Shown: positions 9,023 through 18,202 of the stretch, piece after piece | How positions within the stretch are numbered: the first letter of the stretch is position 1 | How the letters are laid out: every line of letters starts with the position of its first letter | DNA from: SAR324 cluster bacterium | GTDB lineage: Bacteria; SAR324; NAC60-12 | Assembly (NCBI GenBank): GCA_028281495.1 | Contig: JANQJU010000054.1 | Coordinates: 1-56,411 of the forward strand | Length of the DNA: 56,411 bases | Reading direction: 5' to 3' | Notes under the pieces: generated by a model | The model's database searches: none | Seen by the model: the letters and a program-made list of their open reading frames with translations, nothing else | Told to the model about the DNA's origin: nothing | Position numbers and translations under genes: made by a program

Positions 9023-10032
9023 AATAGCTTTTTAAGTTGCGATAAGAAATTGGGGAAAAGTCCGAAAATGGCCGTAGCAAAAGACGAGAGGACCAACCAG
9101 AATAAATTCCAGTCAGTATTCGATAGCATCTGAAGCAATTGACTCGGAGTCACATCTCGATGCTTCTGATTGTGGGCAGCGGGAAAACCGAAATGAATCC
9201 GTTGGGCATGACCGTGGAATTCAAGATTCAGCAATTGGTTTTTGAACCGAAGACGACGCACCACTCCCTCTGAGCCGGGCAAAAACAAAAAATCTCCTGG
9301 ATAGAGTTTGTATTCTTTGTCGTTCAACGATTCGAGAAAGAGGGTTCCTGTTTCAATTCCAGAAAGCACCTTTGCATACTCATTGGTACTGGTGTGGAAC
9401 ATCAGGTTTTGTGCAAAAAATTCGTTTGCTAAAAACGCAGTCTTGTCTGCTGGAGGAGTGTTGAAGATGAAGCTGAGTTGCAATCGAGCTTTCCCTGGAG
9501 TCAATTTTACGGAGGTGCTGACATCCGGTGCTCCTAAGTCCTGACGTTTTTCCCCAAACCCCGAAACCGTAATCTGACCATCCAAATGGACCCCCAGGCG
9601 AAGCGATTCTCCTTCTACGATCAAATGGTACAGATCTTTGGTGTTGCCCCTCTCAATCCAAATCTTACATTTGCCCAAATATTCTAAAAAGCTGAGATGG
9701 ACGACACTGCTTTTCGAAGCACCATCGGGAGCGTAAAATGATCCGGTCAGCCATAATCCTTGGGGAGCTGTATACGTCTGCTCAGGCAGTTGCACTTCCT
9801 GCAAACCCTGAATATTGAGCCGAGACAGCTTCAAGTTATTGAGAATGGGTTGATACTGAAAATCAGGGGTGACGGTGGTCAAAGAAATATTGGAAGTTTC
9901 TAAACTCAAACGCAGTTGGTTACGAGACACTGGCCGCTGCGACAATCCGAAAATTATTATCGCCAGCAATACCAAAACTATCACAAGTGGCAGGGGCTTT
10001 GCCCATAGCTTTCCTTCGGTCTGCTCTTGCAT
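8959..10032 (-). CDS. Periplasmic protein with membrane anchors at both ends, unknown
   Basis: 357 residues of unknown family. A membrane segment at about 15-31 (PLVIVLVLLAIIIFGL) acts as an uncleaved anchor. About 270 residues of beta-rich sequence follow, presumably periplasmic, then a second membrane segment near 309-331 (WNLFWLVLSSFATAIFGLF). A short Ser/Thr-rich tail follows, which would return to the cytoplasm. It has a ribosome binding site (GAGGGA) and lies 22 bases after the preceding gene of the operon. Its 3' end overlaps the start of the protease-barrel gene, so the two are likely co-translated. It may link or regulate the exported protease; this rests only on position. Confidence 0.75.
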   Translation of the reverse strand: MQEQTEGKLWAKPLPLVIVLVLLAIIIFGLSQRPVSRNQLRLSLETSNISLTTVTPDFQYQPILNNLKLSRLNIQGLQEVQLPEQTYTAPQGLWLTGSFYAPDGASKSSVVHLSFLEYLGKCKIWIERGNTKDLYHLIVEGESLRLGVHLDGQITVSGFGEKRQDLGAPDVSTSVKLTPGKARLQLSFIFNTPPADKTAFLANEFFAQNLMFHTSTNEYAKVLSGIETGTLFLESLNDKEYKLYPGDFLFLPGSEGVVRRLRFKNQLLNLEFHGHAQRIHFGFPAAHNQKHRDVTPSQLLQMLSNTDWNLFWLVLSSFATAIFGLFPNFLSQLKKLLCKSSTSCISSAETSSSNTTD

Positions 10033-10054
10033 AAGATTCCCTCAAGAATTGTGG

Positions 10055-10915
10055 TTAATAACCCTTGTTTTCAAAATAGAGTGGCACACTCACTCCAAAC
10101 CCTCTTCGTGTTTGTGAGTTGATTTGGAGTTTGAATAAGTGAGGTGCAGTCGTCTCATTTTGGATGTCTCTTGGCAGTGTTATTGGGAGGTATATCGTTT
10201 TACCTTCGAAGATGTCCTCGTCTTCCAATGCCTGCCAGGTTTGAACTGTATTCACGGGAGCCAGTGTGGAGTCGACTTGGAATAAAGTGAGCAAGAGAGG
10301 ACTTTGAACATGAACTTCGGCCAACAACGCTAACTCGAACGTGTTAGGAATGACTGATGCCGAGTCCTTTCCTATCCGAAGGGGAACATGCACTTCCTCT
10401 CCTGACTCCAAAAAATAACGCCCCCTCAGGGCTATATGAAAAGAATGAAGAGGCAACTGGCCATAACGAACTTGGGAAATAGGCCCTTCCAAACTCCACA
10501 AGAAATCCGACTGAGGAGGAATCATATGCTTGTCCATTCGGAAGAAAGTCTTGATCGGCAAGGACAGCGCAGTGATTCGAACGGACTGATTCAACTGTTG
10601 AGGGATCCCAATGTGAACGGACGAACCTTGTAGGTCGAACGTATTGGGAAGGTGAGTGAAAGCCACAATTTTGAATGCAGCGCTCACCTCTTTCACAATG
10701 AGTCCTTCACAACGTTGATCTCGCTGACGATATTGCAGCGATTTGTCGGCACGAGGGTCTGGCAGAATGGTTCGGATACAATCGTCGGCTGCTTGCAATG
10801 AGGGGCTATAGATTCCTAACATGAATAAGCAACTCAGAAGTCTCCACAAACTCTGCCAGGCCGGCTGTCTTTCAATACACCAAAACTGCCGCGATCTTGG
10901 GTTCTTCGTCTTCAT
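10055..10915 (-). CDS. Exported protein of unknown function
   Basis: 286 residues from the chosen ATG at 10915, which sits 5 bases after GGAGGA; an upstream in-frame start at 10954 lacks such a site. After a basic N-terminus a hydrophobic stretch (LWRLLSCLFMLGIYSPSLQA) ends in an SLQA-A signal-peptidase site, followed by a beta-rich mature part of about 240 residues without a recognised domain. The first 44 bases overlap the 3' end of the small RHH-like gene. It belongs to the same minus-strand operon as the repeat lipoprotein and the protease-barrel protein, so an envelope role is likely. Confidence 0.75.
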   Translation of the reverse strand: MKTKNPRSRQFWCIERQPAWQSLWRLLSCLFMLGIYSPSLQAADDCIRTILPDPRADKSLQYRQRDQRCEGLIVKEVSAAFKIVAFTHLPNTFDLQGSSVHIGIPQQLNQSVRITALSLPIKTFFRMDKHMIPPQSDFLWSLEGPISQVRYGQLPLHSFHIALRGRYFLESGEEVHVPLRIGKDSASVIPNTFELALLAEVHVQSPLLLTLFQVDSTLAPVNTVQTWQALEDEDIFEGKTIYLPITLPRDIQNETTAPHLFKLQINSQTRRGFGVSVPLYFENKGY

Positions 10916-11105
10916 AGTCTTCCTCCAAAAACAATGGTTTTTGAAAGGCGGCACGACGCATTGTTCGTTTCGCTTTCAACTTTTTCAACTGCTCATGTAG
11001 AGCTTCTTGAACCGCCTGCTTGGTAAGCGAGCGGTCCTCAACAAGAAGGGTGTACACTTGTTCTAATAAATCTGGATCCAACTGAAATAAATTGTCTCGT
11101 CTCAT
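10872..11105 (-). CDS. Small ribbon-helix-helix-like protein with AAVLVY tail (copy 2)
   Basis: 77 residues from ATG 11105, which is preceded by AGGAGG at 5 bases; the GTG two codons earlier lies within that site. The N-terminus (RRDNLFQLDPDLLEQVYTLL ... TKQAVQEALHEQL) matches the layout of the protein at 1951-2184. Both share a basic middle, an acidic stretch (LEEDYEDEEPK) and the terminal AAVLVY. The ATG lies 9 bases after the stop of the giant repeat lipoprotein, so translation is probably coupled. The last 44 bases are shared with the start of the next gene. A DNA-binding regulator of the operon or a protease-recognised adaptor are both possible. Confidence 0.78.
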   Translation of the reverse strand: MRRDNLFQLDPDLLEQVYTLLVEDRSLTKQAVQEALHEQLKKLKAKRTMRRAAFQKPLFLEEDYEDEEPKIAAVLVY

Positions 11106-11114
11106 GGCCACCTC

Positions 11115-14100
11115 CTATTCGTTATCTACGTTAATGATGGCCTGGGACTCTAGCACAATATTTTGATAGTTAGGATCGTCCGAAGCGGTCGGCTCAAATT
11201 GAATCTGATAGAATTGATCTCCATCCTGTTCCTCATCTTCCTCGCCGATAATTTGGAAAAATTGAGGGATGTGCCAATTGGAAATGGTAAACGTGAGACT
11301 GGTTTCTTCTAAGTAACCTTCTGAAAGATCACTGCTATTTGCTAGAATTGTGACACTGTGGGTGGGTTGACTATTCAAAACGACGGAAATCTTAACCATT
11401 TGTCCAAATTCAGAAGTCTTGCTGCCACTGACATCATCAACGGCAATTCCTGCCTTCTCGTTGTCTATGTTGATGAGGGACACATCCGTTGGGTTGAAAG
11501 CGTAATAAGCAGAATCTTCGGAAACCACCGCGTGCAAGATGATTTGATACGGCTGATTGCCATCTGCAACAAAGTCATCTTTTCCATAAACCGTCACGGT
11601 TATTGGTTTATTCCAATTGCTGGGATCAAAGGTTAACCTCTCTAAGTCCGGAACTCCTTCAGAGGCGTCACTCGTGGTCAGTCGAATCGAAACGAGAGCT
11701 GTTGGTTCGCTTAGTAAGCGGACCGTGAATGTCGCCTCGTTGCCTCCTTCAGAAGAGTTTCGGCTGGGTGGGCTGACCAAAACGCCAGCCGTTTCATCAT
11801 CTAAATTGAATAGGATGACGTCAGGTGGATTCAACTGGTCGTAATGACTGTCTTCCGAGGTCACAGAGCCTAAGATGACCGTATATTCTTGATTGCCATC
11901 TGCAACGAAGTCATCCAATCCTGTGACTGTTACGGTTTGAACGGAGGTCCAATTAGCCGAGCTGAATTTCAACTCTGATTTGTCCAGTTGGGCTTCCGTT
12001 GCTTTTGAAACACTCAAGGGGATAGTGACTTCCTTGGTCGGCTCAGAAAGCAATTTCACAGTAAAAGTCGCGAATCCCTGACTCTCAGTCGTGTGCCCAC
12101 TGGCCAGACTGACAACAAATCCCGGTGTTTCGTCATCCAAATTGACTGCCGTCACATTTTTTGGATCCTTGCCGTGATAGTTCAGATCATCAGAGGTGGC
12201 AGGTGCCAAAATGATGGTGAATTCTTGGTTGCCATCCGCAACGAAATCATCCTTTCCGATCATATTCACAGGCTGTGGCGCATTCCAATCGGTTGGCGTG
12301 AACACCAGTGCCTCAGTAAAGACCTCCACTTCATTCATATGATTGCTGCTCACCGGAATGGTGACATTAGCTTGAGGCCGACTATTGAGTACTACAGTGA
12401 AGCTGGCAGGTGTGCCGCCTTCGCTGGTGTTGTTGCTGATCTGTGAAACCGTGAATCCTGCGGTTTCGTTGTCTATGTTCGTAATACTGACATCCCCAAC
12501 TTCGATACCATTGTATGCGGGATCCTCGGATTCCACCTTGCTCAATACAATCGTGTAAGTCTGATTTCCATCTTGATAAGCATCATCCTGACCGGTGACA
12601 TAAACAATTTTGGAGGACTGCCACTCATCGGGTTGGAAGACCAACTTTGAGGTATCTGCCAGACCTTCGGTGGGGGTGTCACTTTGGATATCGATTGTCA
12701 CAGGAGCCGTCGGTCGACTGTTGAGTTGCACCGTGAAATGAGACGGAGCGGTGTCCTCTTCCGAGGTGTTCTGGTTAATTGGGCTCACTACAACGCCTGC
12801 GGTTTCATCATCAATATTGATGACGGTCACACTAGGTATGGTCAGAAACTGATAATTGGGATCTGCAGATGGCTGCAACGCAAGGTTCACTTGGTAAATC
12901 TGATTCCCGTCCGCAATCAGATCGTCTTGTCCATGGACTTGGATCAAGGCCGGAGAATTCCAAGTTGTGGGTGTGAATGTGACCTGAGGTGGATCCACGG
13001 TCCCTTCTCCGAAATTACTACTGGTCACGTCTATAACTACGTCGTCTGAAGGCTGGCTATTGAGTTTGACTGTAAAGCTCGCCGGAGGAGCATTTTCACT
13101 CTCACTCGTGTTGCCCGTGATCGTTCCCACGAGCACTCTAGGGTAATCATCATCAACATTCAGAAGGCCCACATTCTGGGATAAGTTGTTGTATTGAACA
13201 TCCTCTGATGAGAATTCCAAACGAATGGTATACAGTTGATTCCCATCGGCTTCTTCGTCATGCACACCTTTCACCCAGATCGTTTGTGGCACAAACCAAT
13301 TGCTTCCAGAAAATTGAATGGGCTGTGTGGTCACCACACCTTCGGATAGGTCGGCACTGATTGCTTTCACTGTGACTGGGGCTTCGGGTTGACTCTGTAG
13401 AGCGACTGTGAAGGAAGCTGAAAGCCCACCTTCTGTCGTATCACCACTGACCGGCCCCACCACAATGCCTCGATCTTCGTTATCGGCATTGATCAAGGTC
13501 ACATCGGTGGGATCCAAATTTTGATATTCAGGATCTGACGAAAGGGCGGCCCCTAGCAATATACGAAACTGCTGGTGGCCATCATCCAAGTGGTCATCTT
13601 GCCCAACAACCTCCACCGTTTGAGGTTGGTCCCAATTTTCTGTGGTGAAAGTGAGATTGGGTTTTTCAATCGTCCCTTCGCTGTCCCTATCGGATTGCAA
13701 GGGAATTTGAACATCAGCACTGGGTTGGCTATTGAGCACCACAGTGAAGGTAAACGGGGTTCGATCTTCGGACGTGTTGCCAGTAGTGGGGTTCACGGTG
13801 ACTCCAGCCGTTTCGTCGTCTATATTGAGCAAAGTAACCGAAGGAATAAAAATCTCATGATATTTGGAATCATCAGAAGATGATGTGATTTCGATTTGAT
13901 ACTCGGTATGCCCATCGGCTTTTGTATCGTTCACCCCTTGTACTGTGAATGATTGAGGCAAGGCCCAGTTGTCTGATGTGAAAATGAGTTCTGTTTTATC
14001 AAAAATCCTTCCTTCCGTGGGGGTACCGCTGACTGCTTTGATGATCACCTCGCGTGACGGCTGACTATTCAAATGCACCGTGAATGTCGCTTCCTGGCCT

Positions 14101-17100
14101 TTTTCAGAAGTATTTTGATCGACTGCATTGACGGTCACACCTGCGGTTTCATTGTCGATATTCACAATGGTGACCCGTGAAGGAACTTGACCCGAATAGT
14201 TGGCATCATTGGAAATCGCGGGTCCCAAGAGGATGGAATACAGCTTGTTCCCATCGGCTTCAAAATCTTCCACCCCTTGGATTTCCACCGGCTGCACGGA
14301 ATCCCAATTTTGTGGTGTGAACACCAACTGTTTGGGTTTCACAACGATACCCTCTTTGGAGTTGCTGCTAATCACAGCCAAACTCACCTCGTCAGAAGGT
14401 TCACTGGTGAGCCGAACTGAAAATCGAGTTGTTGTACCACTTTCTGAGGTATTGCCTTCGGCTGGCCCCACAATCACACCGGCCGTTTCATCGTCAACAT
14501 TGATGACCTTGATATCCGGTGGATTCAAATTATGGTAATTGGGGTCGTTGGAAGTCGCGGTTCCCAAAATGATATCATACGTTTGATTGCCATCCGCGAT
14601 ATTGTCATCGATCCCGGTAACATCAATGAACTGAGGAGTGGCCCAGTTATCTGGAGTGAATTCAATCCTGTCAGGGCTGACCACTCCTTCGAAGGGGTCA
14701 TTGCTGGTCACAGTGAAGGTGACATTTGCAGAAGGGGGGCTATTGAGGACGACGGTGGCAGAAACAGGGTTCCCAACCAGTTCTGTCGTATTGCCGTCAA
14801 TCGCACTGACGGTAAATCCTGCAGATTCGTCATCAATATTCAGCAAAGAGACATCCGGTACATCCAAGCCGTTATATTTTGCATCGCCAGAAACAGCCGC
14901 TCCCAGGAGAACTCGATACAATTGATCGCCATCGGTTTGATTGTCATCCACTCCTTTCACGTTGATAGGTTGTGGAGCATCCCAATTATCGACGGTAAAC
15001 AATAATTCTGAGGGTGAGACGGTGGCCTCAGTGGGATCATCCACTTCCACCGAAATCGCTACAATGGAGGTGGGTTGGCTGTTCAGTTTCACGGTAAAAA
15101 ATGCATTACCATCATTTTCCGAAGTGTTTCCGCTAATGGCTCCTAAAGTGAAGCCTGCTGTCTCATTGTCAATGTTGACAACTGTGACATCAGTTGGTTC
15201 CAAACCATTATAATTGGAATCATCAGAAATAATTTCTAACAATTCTACTTGAAACGTTTGGTTTCCATCGGATTGCAAGTCATCCACTCCAGTGACGATC
15301 ACCTTTTGTTCACCTTCCCAATTCAGGGGCGTAAAGGTCAGTTCGGATTTCTCCAGTAGGCCTTCTGTTACATCGCTGACCTGCAAAGGAATCGTGACAT
15401 TGGCTTCGGGTTGGCTGTTCAATTTCACAGTGAATTCAGCCGTGGTTTTATCTTCTGAGATGTTCCCGCTAATCAACCCGATATTCACTCCGGCAACCTC
15501 GTTATCCACATTCAGTAAATTCACATCTGGAGGATTTAGACCATTGTAAGAAAGGTCGGTTGATTCTGCCGCACCCGTGAGTACCTGATAGGCCTGATTT
15601 CCGTCTTGGAGTTGGTCGTCCATACCAATCACTGTGACCGTCTGCGGGGAGCGCCAGTTGCTCGGTGTGAATCTCAGGAAAACCGGCGAAACAGTACCTT
15701 CTTCTAAATCGCTGCTGCTCATCGGAATAATCACATCCGCACTCGGCGCACTGTTGAGTTGAATAGTGAACGTAGCCGCTTGACCATCTTCGGCGGTGTT
15801 GCCACTGACCGTCTGAAAAGTGAAACCGGCAACTTCGTCATCCGTGTTCACCACGGAGACATCCGTGGCCTTGAAACCATTGTACTGTGGATCATCCGAT
15901 TGGAGGGCACCCAGCAAAACCGTGTAGTTTTGATTCCCATCCGCTTCGTCATCATTGACTCCTGTTACCGTAACGGGTTGAATCGATTTCCAGTTTTGTG
16001 GTGTGAACAAAAGCTCCAAAGGATTCACGGTGCCCTCCGTGGAATCGCTGCTCGTCAAAGTTAAACTCACATTGTTCGTCGGCTGACTGCCCAGCGACAC
16101 ATTGAAGGTTGCTTGACCGCCGGTTTCTGTGGTGTTGCCACTAATCACACTGACCACCACCCCCGCGGTTTCATCGTCAATGTTAAGCAACACCATGTCC
16201 GGAGGATCGATAGCCAGATAATTGGGATCTATCGCTTCAACCAAGATCAAAGCGATCTTGTACTCCATGTTTCCATCCGCAATATCATCGTCGATACCGG
16301 TCACTCGAATGGTTTGGAGAGAATTCCAGTTGTCGGGAGTGAACAGTAAATTGGAAGGTTGAGCGACGCCTTCAGCAGGATTCTGGCTCAATACCGACAC
16401 GCGGATACTGCCTTGAGGTTGACTGGTCAACCGAACCGTGAAGGAAGCTTCTCCTCCGGCTTCGGTCGTGTTTGCACTGACGGCACTCACCGTATAACCG
16501 GCATTTTCGTTGTCGATATTCCTCATGGGTACGGTTTTCACGTCGGTACTATTGGCGTAGTTGGGATCGGCTGAGAGAAAGTTATCGAACACAATCTCAT
16601 ACCGCTGATTGCCATCTTGAATCGAATCGTCCACGCCGGTCACAGTTACGATCTGTTCTGAGCGCCAATTGGTAGGGGTGAAAATCAACTTATCCACATC
16701 TGTGGACGCTTCGCTGATGTTGGAGCTGCGAACCCGTACCTCAACATCAGACGAGGGCTGGCTCATCAGTCGGGCTGAAATGGTGTCTGTTCTGCCTTCT
16801 TCAGAGGTGTAGCCTAATGTTGGGGTGGCATCGACACTGGGTTTATCGTTATCTCGGTTCTTGAAAGGAATGGTAATTTTTTTCAGGCCATCCGGAGGAT
16901 CCTCGCCTGCATTGTACTTGGGATCTGTTGAAGAGGGGGGGGTTAGTTCAATATCATAAGTGGTGGTTTCATTTGCCTCAGTTTGGTCATCATCCACTCC
17001 TTTAATCCGTACTTCTTGACCGCCGGACCAGTTATCAGGAGTGAATATTAAAGTATCACCCTCAATGACTTGGCCTTCCGAGGGGTCTGTGCTGCGTACG

Positions 17101-17720
17101 TTGATAAATACATTGGCTTCAGGTTGGCTGGTCAAACGCACTAAGAAACTTCCTTCACCACCATCTTCCGAGGTAGCACCCACCACATTGCTTATCATTA
17201 CTCCCGCCGATTCATCGTCCATATTCAGCAGGGTTAAGCTTCGTTGTTGCAAGGCATCGGTCATGGGTTCCAAGCGGATATCGTAAAACACATGTCCATC
17301 TGCGGTTGGATCGTCAACTCCCTGAACTGCAACCGTTTGAGTTGCATTCCAAGTCTCCGGAGTGAAAATCAGTCGATCTGTCGAGACAGTACCTTCCTCG
17401 GGTTTACTGCTCGTGAGTCGCACTTCCACAGTCTCCCCAGGGTTGGTGTTTAAAGCCACATCAAATGTGACGACTCGTTCTGATTCGGTCGTTCGGTCTG
17501 TTTCGAATTCAGAGATCACCAAGCCCGGTTGTCCCGGATCTGGATTTTCAGGTTGAGTGATAATCGAGTTTGTGGCGGAGGCATTGACGTCCTGGCCTGT
17601 ATTCGAATTGGGCTCCGAGTCAGAATTACTGCTTTCAGACACAGTGCCGCCATCGCAGGCCTGCAACAACAACATCACGCCAAATAAGACGGCCAATAGT
17701 AGTTTCTGTACTTCTCGCAT
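11115..17720 (-). CDS. Giant lipoprotein with 19 Calx-beta-like repeats
   Basis: 2201 residues from ATG 17720, 4 bases after AAGGAGG; an upstream TTG at 17735 is not needed. Residues 1-22 are a lipoprotein signal (LLLAVLFGVMLLLQAC) with lipidated Cys22, followed by a Ser/Asn/Gly spacer. The rest is 19 tandem repeats of roughly 110 residues, each with the core L-x-FTPxNW, then TVTGVDD, then ADGNQxY, and closing with INVDNE or similar. Such Calx-beta or cadherin-like repeats bind calcium through acidic loops (the GVDD and NVDDE motifs fit) and are common in surface adhesins. It is the first gene of the operon running to 7595. The chain ends exactly at a repeat boundary with no extra C-terminal domain. 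Likely a long surface or periplasmic scaffold or adhesin. Confidence 0.88.
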   Translation of the reverse strand: MREVQKLLLAVLFGVMLLLQACDGGTVSESSNSDSEPNSNTGQDVNASATNSIITQPENPDPGQPGLVISEFETDRTTESERVVTFDVALNTNPGETVEVRLTSSKPEEGTVSTDRLIFTPETWNATQTVAVQGVDDPTADGHVFYDIRLEPMTDALQQRSLTLLNMDDESAGVMISNVVGATSEDGGEGSFLVRLTSQPEANVFINVRSTDPSEGQVIEGDTLIFTPDNWSGGQEVRIKGVDDDQTEANETTTYDIELTPPSSTDPKYNAGEDPPDGLKKITIPFKNRDNDKPSVDATPTLGYTSEEGRTDTISARLMSQPSSDVEVRVRSSNISEASTDVDKLIFTPTNWRSEQIVTVTGVDDSIQDGNQRYEIVFDNFLSADPNYANSTDVKTVPMRNIDNENAGYTVSAVSANTTEAGGEASFTVRLTSQPQGSIRVSVLSQNPAEGVAQPSNLLFTPDNWNSLQTIRVTGIDDDIADGNMEYKIALILVEAIDPNYLAIDPPDMVLLNIDDETAGVVVSVISGNTTETGGQATFNVSLGSQPTNNVSLTLTSSDSTEGTVNPLELLFTPQNWKSIQPVTVTGVNDDEADGNQNYTVLLGALQSDDPQYNGFKATDVSVVNTDDEVAGFTFQTVSGNTAEDGQAATFTIQLNSAPSADVIIPMSSSDLEEGTVSPVFLRFTPSNWRSPQTVTVIGMDDQLQDGNQAYQVLTGAAESTDLSYNGLNPPDVNLLNVDNEVAGVNIGLISGNISEDKTTAEFTVKLNSQPEANVTIPLQVSDVTEGLLEKSELTFTPLNWEGEQKVIVTGVDDLQSDGNQTFQVELLEIISDDSNYNGLEPTDVTVVNIDNETAGFTLGAISGNTSENDGNAFFTVKLNSQPTSIVAISVEVDDPTEATVSPSELLFTVDNWDAPQPINVKGVDDNQTDGDQLYRVLLGAAVSGDAKYNGLDVPDVSLLNIDDESAGFTVSAIDGNTTELVGNPVSATVVLNSPPSANVTFTVTSNDPFEGVVSPDRIEFTPDNWATPQFIDVTGIDDNIADGNQTYDIILGTATSNDPNYHNLNPPDIKVINVDDETAGVIVGPAEGNTSESGTTTRFSVRLTSEPSDEVSLAVISSNSKEGIVVKPKQLVFTPQNWDSVQPVEIQGVEDFEADGNKLYSILLGPAISNDANYSGQVPSRVTIVNIDNETAGVTVNAVDQNTSEKGQEATFTVHLNSQPSREVIIKAVSGTPTEGRIFDKTELIFTSDNWALPQSFTVQGVNDTKADGHTEYQIEITSSSDDSKYHEIFIPSVTLLNIDDETAGVTVNPTTGNTSEDRTPFTFTVVLNSQPSADVQIPLQSDRDSEGTIEKPNLTFTTENWDQPQTVEVVGQDDHLDDGHQQFRILLGAALSSDPEYQNLDPTDVTLINADNEDRGIVVGPVSGDTTEGGLSASFTVALQSQPEAPVTVKAISADLSEGVVTTQPIQFSGSNWFVPQTIWVKGVHDEEADGNQLYTIRLEFSSEDVQYNNLSQNVGLLNVDDDYPRVLVGTITGNTSESENAPPASFTVKLNSQPSDDVVIDVTSSNFGEGTVDPPQVTFTPTTWNSPALIQVHGQDDLIADGNQIYQVNLALQPSADPNYQFLTIPSVTVINIDDETAGVVVSPINQNTSEEDTAPSHFTVQLNSRPTAPVTIDIQSDTPTEGLADTSKLVFQPDEWQSSKIVYVTGQDDAYQDGNQTYTIVLSKVESEDPAYNGIEVGDVSITNIDNETAGFTVSQISNNTSEGGTPASFTVVLNSRPQANVTIPVSSNHMNEVEVFTEALVFTPTDWNAPQPVNMIGKDDFVADGNQEFTIILAPATSDDLNYHGKDPKNVTAVNLDDETPGFVVSLASGHTTESQGFATFTVKLLSEPTKEVTIPLSVSKATEAQLDKSELKFSSANWTSVQTVTVTGLDDFVADGNQEYTVILGSVTSEDSHYDQLNPPDVILFNLDDETAGVLVSPPSRNSSEGGNEATFTVRLLSEPTALVSIRLTTSDASEGVPDLERLTFDPSNWNKPITVTVYGKDDFVADGNQPYQIILHAVVSEDSAYYAFNPTDVSLINIDNEKAGIAVDDVSGSKTSEFGQMVKISVVLNSQPTHSVTILANSSDLSEGYLEETSLTFTISNWHIPQFFQIIGEEDEEQDGDQFYQIQFEPTASDDPNYQNIVLESQAIINVDNE
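11118..17560 (-). repeat. 19 tandem protein-level repeats (about 110 codons each)
   Basis: The repeat is visible at protein level as 19 copies of FTPxNW-TVTGVDD-ADGNQ. DNA copies have diverged and are not near-identical, so the array is old rather than freshly amplified. The first three copies (from the N-terminus) are the most divergent: copy 2 has TEANETTTYDI instead of ADGNQxY. Confidence 0.85.
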
Positions 17721-18202
17721 GTGCCCTCCTTGCAAATGAGTGGGTTCGGTATGAGGAAGAGTCCATGCTAAATAGGTTAAACCTTAATTCATTAAATGCA
17801 AGTATATTGTGTTAAATTTGATATTTAAATACGTAAAAAATACGTATTAATTGTTTATATATTTATATTTTTATCTATTTTACAAAATAATACTTAATGA
17901 TTAAAGTTATTTATTATTAATTAATAATTATTAATATAAAATGAATTTTTTGATTAAATCGGATTATTTAATTAGCAATTTTAGTAGAATTTTTGTGATA
18001 AATATACACTTTTATTAGGTTTATAAAGATTGTTATATGTGCAAAAAATGCTCAAAAGACAAAGAAAACCCTTGGTTCAATCCAGTTGGTGTAAGAACCA
18101 GATTGGGGTATACTTTTTTGTGGCACACTGTTCGCAGACCAATTAAAGTTTCCTTTGTTCTGAACTCTCTCTTTTTGCTAACTCACCTTGGGAAATCTGA
18201 TC
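17721..18202. other. Very AT-rich divergent intergenic region
   Basis: About 480 bases between the repeat-lipoprotein operon and the MurG-like gene. The stretch 17800-18000 is almost only A and T, as in H-NS-type silenced or curved promoter DNA. No gene was found. It must contain the promoter of the large minus-strand operon. Confidence 0.65.
18086..18114 (+). promoter_or_regulatory. Candidate sigma-70 promoter for the MurG-like gene
   Basis: TTGGTG (18086-18091) and TATACT (18109-18114) are separated by 17 bases. The -10 box matches 5 of 6 consensus positions, the -35 only 3 of 6. It lies about 90 bases before the start codon. Confidence 0.4.

Noticed and set aside
11358..17739. Many plus-strand frames opposite the giant lipoprotein
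   Set aside because: They are shadows of the repeated coding strand, recurring once per repeat with poor protein-like composition.
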